In this document: positions 21,229 to 23,600 of the stretch, piece after piece
Position numbering within the stretch: the first letter of the stretch is position 1
Layout: the number at the start of each line of letters is the position of its first letter
Source: Pelargonium nanum
Taxonomy: Eukaryota; Streptophyta; Magnoliopsida; Geraniales; Geraniaceae
Length of the DNA stretch: 23,600 nucleotides
Assembly: GCA_036897485.1 (NCBI GenBank)
Contig: JAYMTF010001407.1
Location: forward strand, 1 to 23,600
Direction of reading: 5' to 3'
Translations under genes and position numbers: made by a program
The notes under the pieces: model-generated
What the model was told of the DNA's origin: nothing
Databases searched by the model: none
What the model saw: only the letters and a program-made list of their open reading frames with translations

Positions 21229-21801
21229 ATGGCGTCCGTCGAGATCGCAACAGTTCAGCACGTGCCGAAGAAGTCATCGGACGAGCTGCTGAGTAAATTC
21301 GCGGACGAGTCCGGCGACGAAGAAGAAGCTCCTCCCCGGAAATTAGAGCTGCAGGTGGTGGCAAAGCGCCGGAAAAGAAGCCGGAAGAGCCGCGGGGACA
21401 GTGGCGATCACTGCGAGAGCCCAACGAATTGCGGCGCGAGGTTGGGGGAGAGGCACTCGCTGCTTCCTCCGGTGAGTCGGAGATCGGCGTTGCTCCGGCA
21501 GCTCGGGATTTCGAGGTCTCAGATCCGAGCCAGAGGGATCAGGAATAAGTCCCTGTTGGGCGCCATTGAGAAGGTCTGTTTCATCATTAATTACACACAA
21601 ATGACTAAATTAGCACTTTTTTTAGTGAGCCCAACGACCGAGATTCGAACCTGATGAATTATGTTGTTTTTTAAAATTAAATTAATTTGAAACTTGATGA
21701 ATTATGTGCAGACATGGCGGCGAACCATCGAAGGAGCTTCGAAAGTTTTTGTGGAGAAGCATTACAATAGGCATAAGCGTCTCATCAATGACATTGCGTA
21801 G
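21229..21801 (+). CDS. Uncharacterised small basic plant protein, two exons
   Basis: I do not recognise a named family. Exons 21229-21573 and 21712-21801 join in phase 0 across a 138-nt GT-AG intron and give 144 residues. Residues 15-35 are Ser/Lys then acidic (KKSSDELLSKFADESGDEEE). A strong basic cluster KRRKRSRKSR at 46-55 looks like a nuclear localisation signal. After a low-complexity linker comes an apparently ordered C-terminal part. It starts RRSALLRQLGI (84-94), continues RNKSLLGAIEKTWRRTIEGA (105-124), and ends FVEKHYNRHKRLINDIA at the C-terminus (128-144). The codon structure, intron phase, clean splice sites and promoter elements argue that it is real. The join is supported because the protein stays amphipathic and charged across it and ends soon after. 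It lies downstream of POLD2 on the same strand. MSA elements and a telo-box upstream suggest mitotic expression, so a nuclear role in dividing cells is a reasonable guess only. Retaining the intron would replace the last 29 residues with an unrelated tail. Confidence 0.8.
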
Positions 21802-22020
21802 CTCTGATTCTCACAATAGCTTGCTCCAGCTGTTTTGATCTTTTCTTGTTTGGGAAATTGCAGATTTTAGTTTAGTCTCAGTTAATCCAGGTATTTTATT
21901 GATATATGAGCAGGTGTGATGAAGGAGAGAAGGAGGATGAACTTGATTATTGTACATTATTTTGTTGTTCATTGGTTTTTATTTATTTTGATTTGTTATG
22001 TGAAATGAATTAATAAAAAT
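21802..22020 (+). terminator. 3' UTR of the 144-residue gene with poly(A) signal
   Basis: The stop codon is TAG at 21799-21801. AATAAA at 22012-22017, about 210 bases on, is a plausible poly(A) signal. It is preceded by TG/TTG-rich DNA of the kind found in plant far-upstream elements. Confidence 0.55.
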
Positions 22021-22340
22021 GGTTGACTTTCAATTTGGAATTAGTGTACAATCTAATGTTTAGAACATACTTGTAATGTGAGATTTTAAGTGACAACGCT
22101 TCAATCATACGGAATTTTAACAAATTTTCAAATTATTGAGTTTTTTTTACTCAGAAGTTTAAAAACACTCAAATAGATAACATCTTATTAAGTGAAACTC
22201 AATGCATTATCGAGTAAACATCCTTACCATGATGAAAATAGGCATTACCATGTAAGCTGAAGAAAGAATTTAGAGATAATCTAAAGGTAGTAAATATGTG
22301 AATGTGAGAAATGAATTCACAAAAATCATTTACTCATTGA

Positions 22341-22444
22341 TTGGTGACGATGTCATGATGGACAACAATTATGTCATGCTTATATTATGATGATACCATG
22401 CATGTCATGATGATGTCACAATTATGTGGTAGTGATGTCACCAA
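22341..22444. repeat. Small repeat cluster with 8-bp inverted ends
   Basis: The ends are TTGGTGAC (22341-22348) and its exact reverse complement GTCACCAA (22437-22444). Inside are two related copies of TGTCATGATG...CAATTATGT (22351-22374 and 22403-22427) and a CATGCATG palindrome between them. At 104 bp it is smaller than usual miniature transposons. No target-site duplication is evident. Confidence 0.6.
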
Positions 22445-23537
22445 GCCTAGGCCTCAAATTGGAGTTCAGTCTTCAAGAGCTCCAACATGTGTTTACTGAC
22501 CGAGCGTTATACTTGTGTGTCTTCGAAACTTTAGGAGAGTCCACTAGCTCATATGTAACTCAAGTTTTCAATCCAAACACAAGTTAGCATTATTTCATTT
22601 TGGTTTCCTATGTTGGTTCAAATATGGTAAAGTTCTTGTTTGACTACTTTGATGTTTATAATGAAGTTAAGGTGGATTTTTCTAATTAGTTAGGCAGTAA
22701 GTAAGCATTTATTAGATTTGGTGGCAAATAATGATGAAAAAGGCTATGACAAATATGAGTACAATTAGAGTGGGGTTGGGCTTAGTTGGTGTTAATGTCA
22801 AAACTGAGGAGGTAATAGAAATACAATGGGTGGGTGAAGTTTGAAGTGTGGGGTGTTCACTAACTATACTTTTAGTATTTAGTATGTTAATATATACAAT
22901 TAGAGTAGACATGTATTGTACTTTTGTATGTCCAAGTTGTGTTGTGGTATTTGGTAACATACACAAACAAAACAAAAATATGTATGCCTATTAATGCCAT
23001 TAGGTTTAGGTTAAACTCCAAACTTGTTAATATGGCAATGGGCTACAACCTACAATTACAATTCAATTTCTTTCGTAGCTCCTAGAACCTTTTGTATTCT
23101 AAGTGTCTCGGGATCTTCCAGATCTCAAATAAAATTTGTCAATGAGTATGAATGTATTTCAGTTTCTTTCCTGACCTCACCCTGTTTAGTGGCTCCGCCC
23201 CCGCCCTATTACTTAGTTAAATCATTTTTCTTTATCTCATTCAACAAATACTAAAATAATACGCACTTGACACATTCGAAACAATACATAATATTCGTAT
23301 TAAATTTGGGTACAATTGACATCTATAATGTTTCAAATTTCTCAAAAGAAATTAAATTGGGCAACACCTTTACTTCAACTGTAAAGTAAACCCACACACC
23401 ATCATACCTTCTGTTTCTACCTAAACCATCTTAAATACAACAATCACTTTAAATACCACCCAACAAGTATTAACTAATTAATATGTATATTCATAGAAAC
23501 ATACAATCTCTCTCTCATTTTCTTTTACTAGTATTTG

Positions 23538-23558
23538 ACCTCGTACGTTGCACGGGTA
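23538..23558. repeat. GC hairpin resembling a dispersed plant repeat motif
   Basis: CCTCGTACGTTGCACGGGTA is a degenerate hairpin (CC-CGT-C with GTT loop and GCACGGG) in otherwise very AT-rich DNA. A cleaner form, ACCCGTGCGTTGCACGGGT, is familiar from dispersed plant repeats. It may be the edge of an element running off the window, but family and ends cannot be determined. Confidence 0.35.
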
Positions 23559-23600
23559 GTATACCAAAATTTATAAAGAAAAATATTATTTATATGATTA

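Larger units (their letters stand above)
22021..23600. other. AT-rich intergenic region at the right edge
   Basis: No supportable gene is seen on either strand; the open frames are short and lack recognisable motifs. It contains a palindrome-ended repeat cluster at 22341-22444, a CT-rich run near 23510-23518 and a GC hairpin at about 23538-23558. The region may be the upstream part of a gene beyond the window. Confidence 0.5.

Noticed and set aside
21640-21660. GATTCGAACC resembling a tRNA B-box on the minus strand in the intron of the unknown gene
   Set aside because: No cloverleaf or A-box can be drawn around it and the flanks are AT-rich. It may be a trace of a tRNA-derived repeat but is not a tRNA gene.
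1-23600. Search for a new multi-gene system
   Set aside because: The five genes are individually ordinary plant genes with unrelated roles, and gene order is best explained by ancestral synteny. No cluster, toxin-defence pair, CRISPR array or intact mobile element is present.

Overview
The window is nuclear DNA of a flowering plant, a eudicot and probably a rosid. It is AT-rich, its genes have GT-AG introns of roughly 80 nt to 2.9 kb, and every recognisable protein is a standard angiosperm protein. I find five protein-coding genes, four of which I can name by family. I read the exon joins from phase, splice sites and remembered family sequences, not from transcripts.

Layout from left to right. 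(1) FAD2, the ER oleate desaturase, on +: promoter and short leader exon at the left edge, a leader intron of about 2.85 kb, then one uninterrupted 384-codon coding exon at 3136-4290. (2) About 2.9 kb of intergenic DNA, with a 52-bp tandem duplication and a GC-richer, promoter-like island (about 4800-5300) that has no visible gene. (3) An intronless VQ-motif gene on + at 7256-7762. (4) About 2.3 kb of AT-rich intergenic DNA. (5) A plastid fibrillin (PAP/FBN7-like) gene on - at 10056-13403, seven coding exons. (6) A 1.2-kb divergent spacer. (7) POLD2, the small (B) subunit of DNA polymerase delta, on + at 14624-20205, 14 coding exons and 439 residues. (8) A spacer with an old CGTGT/ACACG-rich repeat remnant. 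(9) A two-exon gene on + (21229-21801) for a 144-residue basic protein of unknown function. (10) About 1.8 kb of AT-rich DNA with small palindromic and repeat structures.

How the parts fit together. FAD2 stands apart functionally. The VQ, FBN7 and POLD2 genes appear, from memory, to keep the gene neighbourhood of the Arabidopsis At2g42120-At2g42140 region (POLD2, FBN7/PAP13, VQ17). If so, the block is ancestral synteny and not a pathway. POLD2 has two exact E2F-type sites flanking its first coding exon, as expected for an S-phase gene. The unknown gene downstream has one exact and one near-exact mitosis-specific activator (MSA) element plus a telo-box just upstream, which suggests G2/M expression. 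I found no RNA gene, CRISPR array, intact transposon, or sign of a new multi-gene system. The best lead is the uncharacterised 144-residue protein with a mitotic-type promoter.
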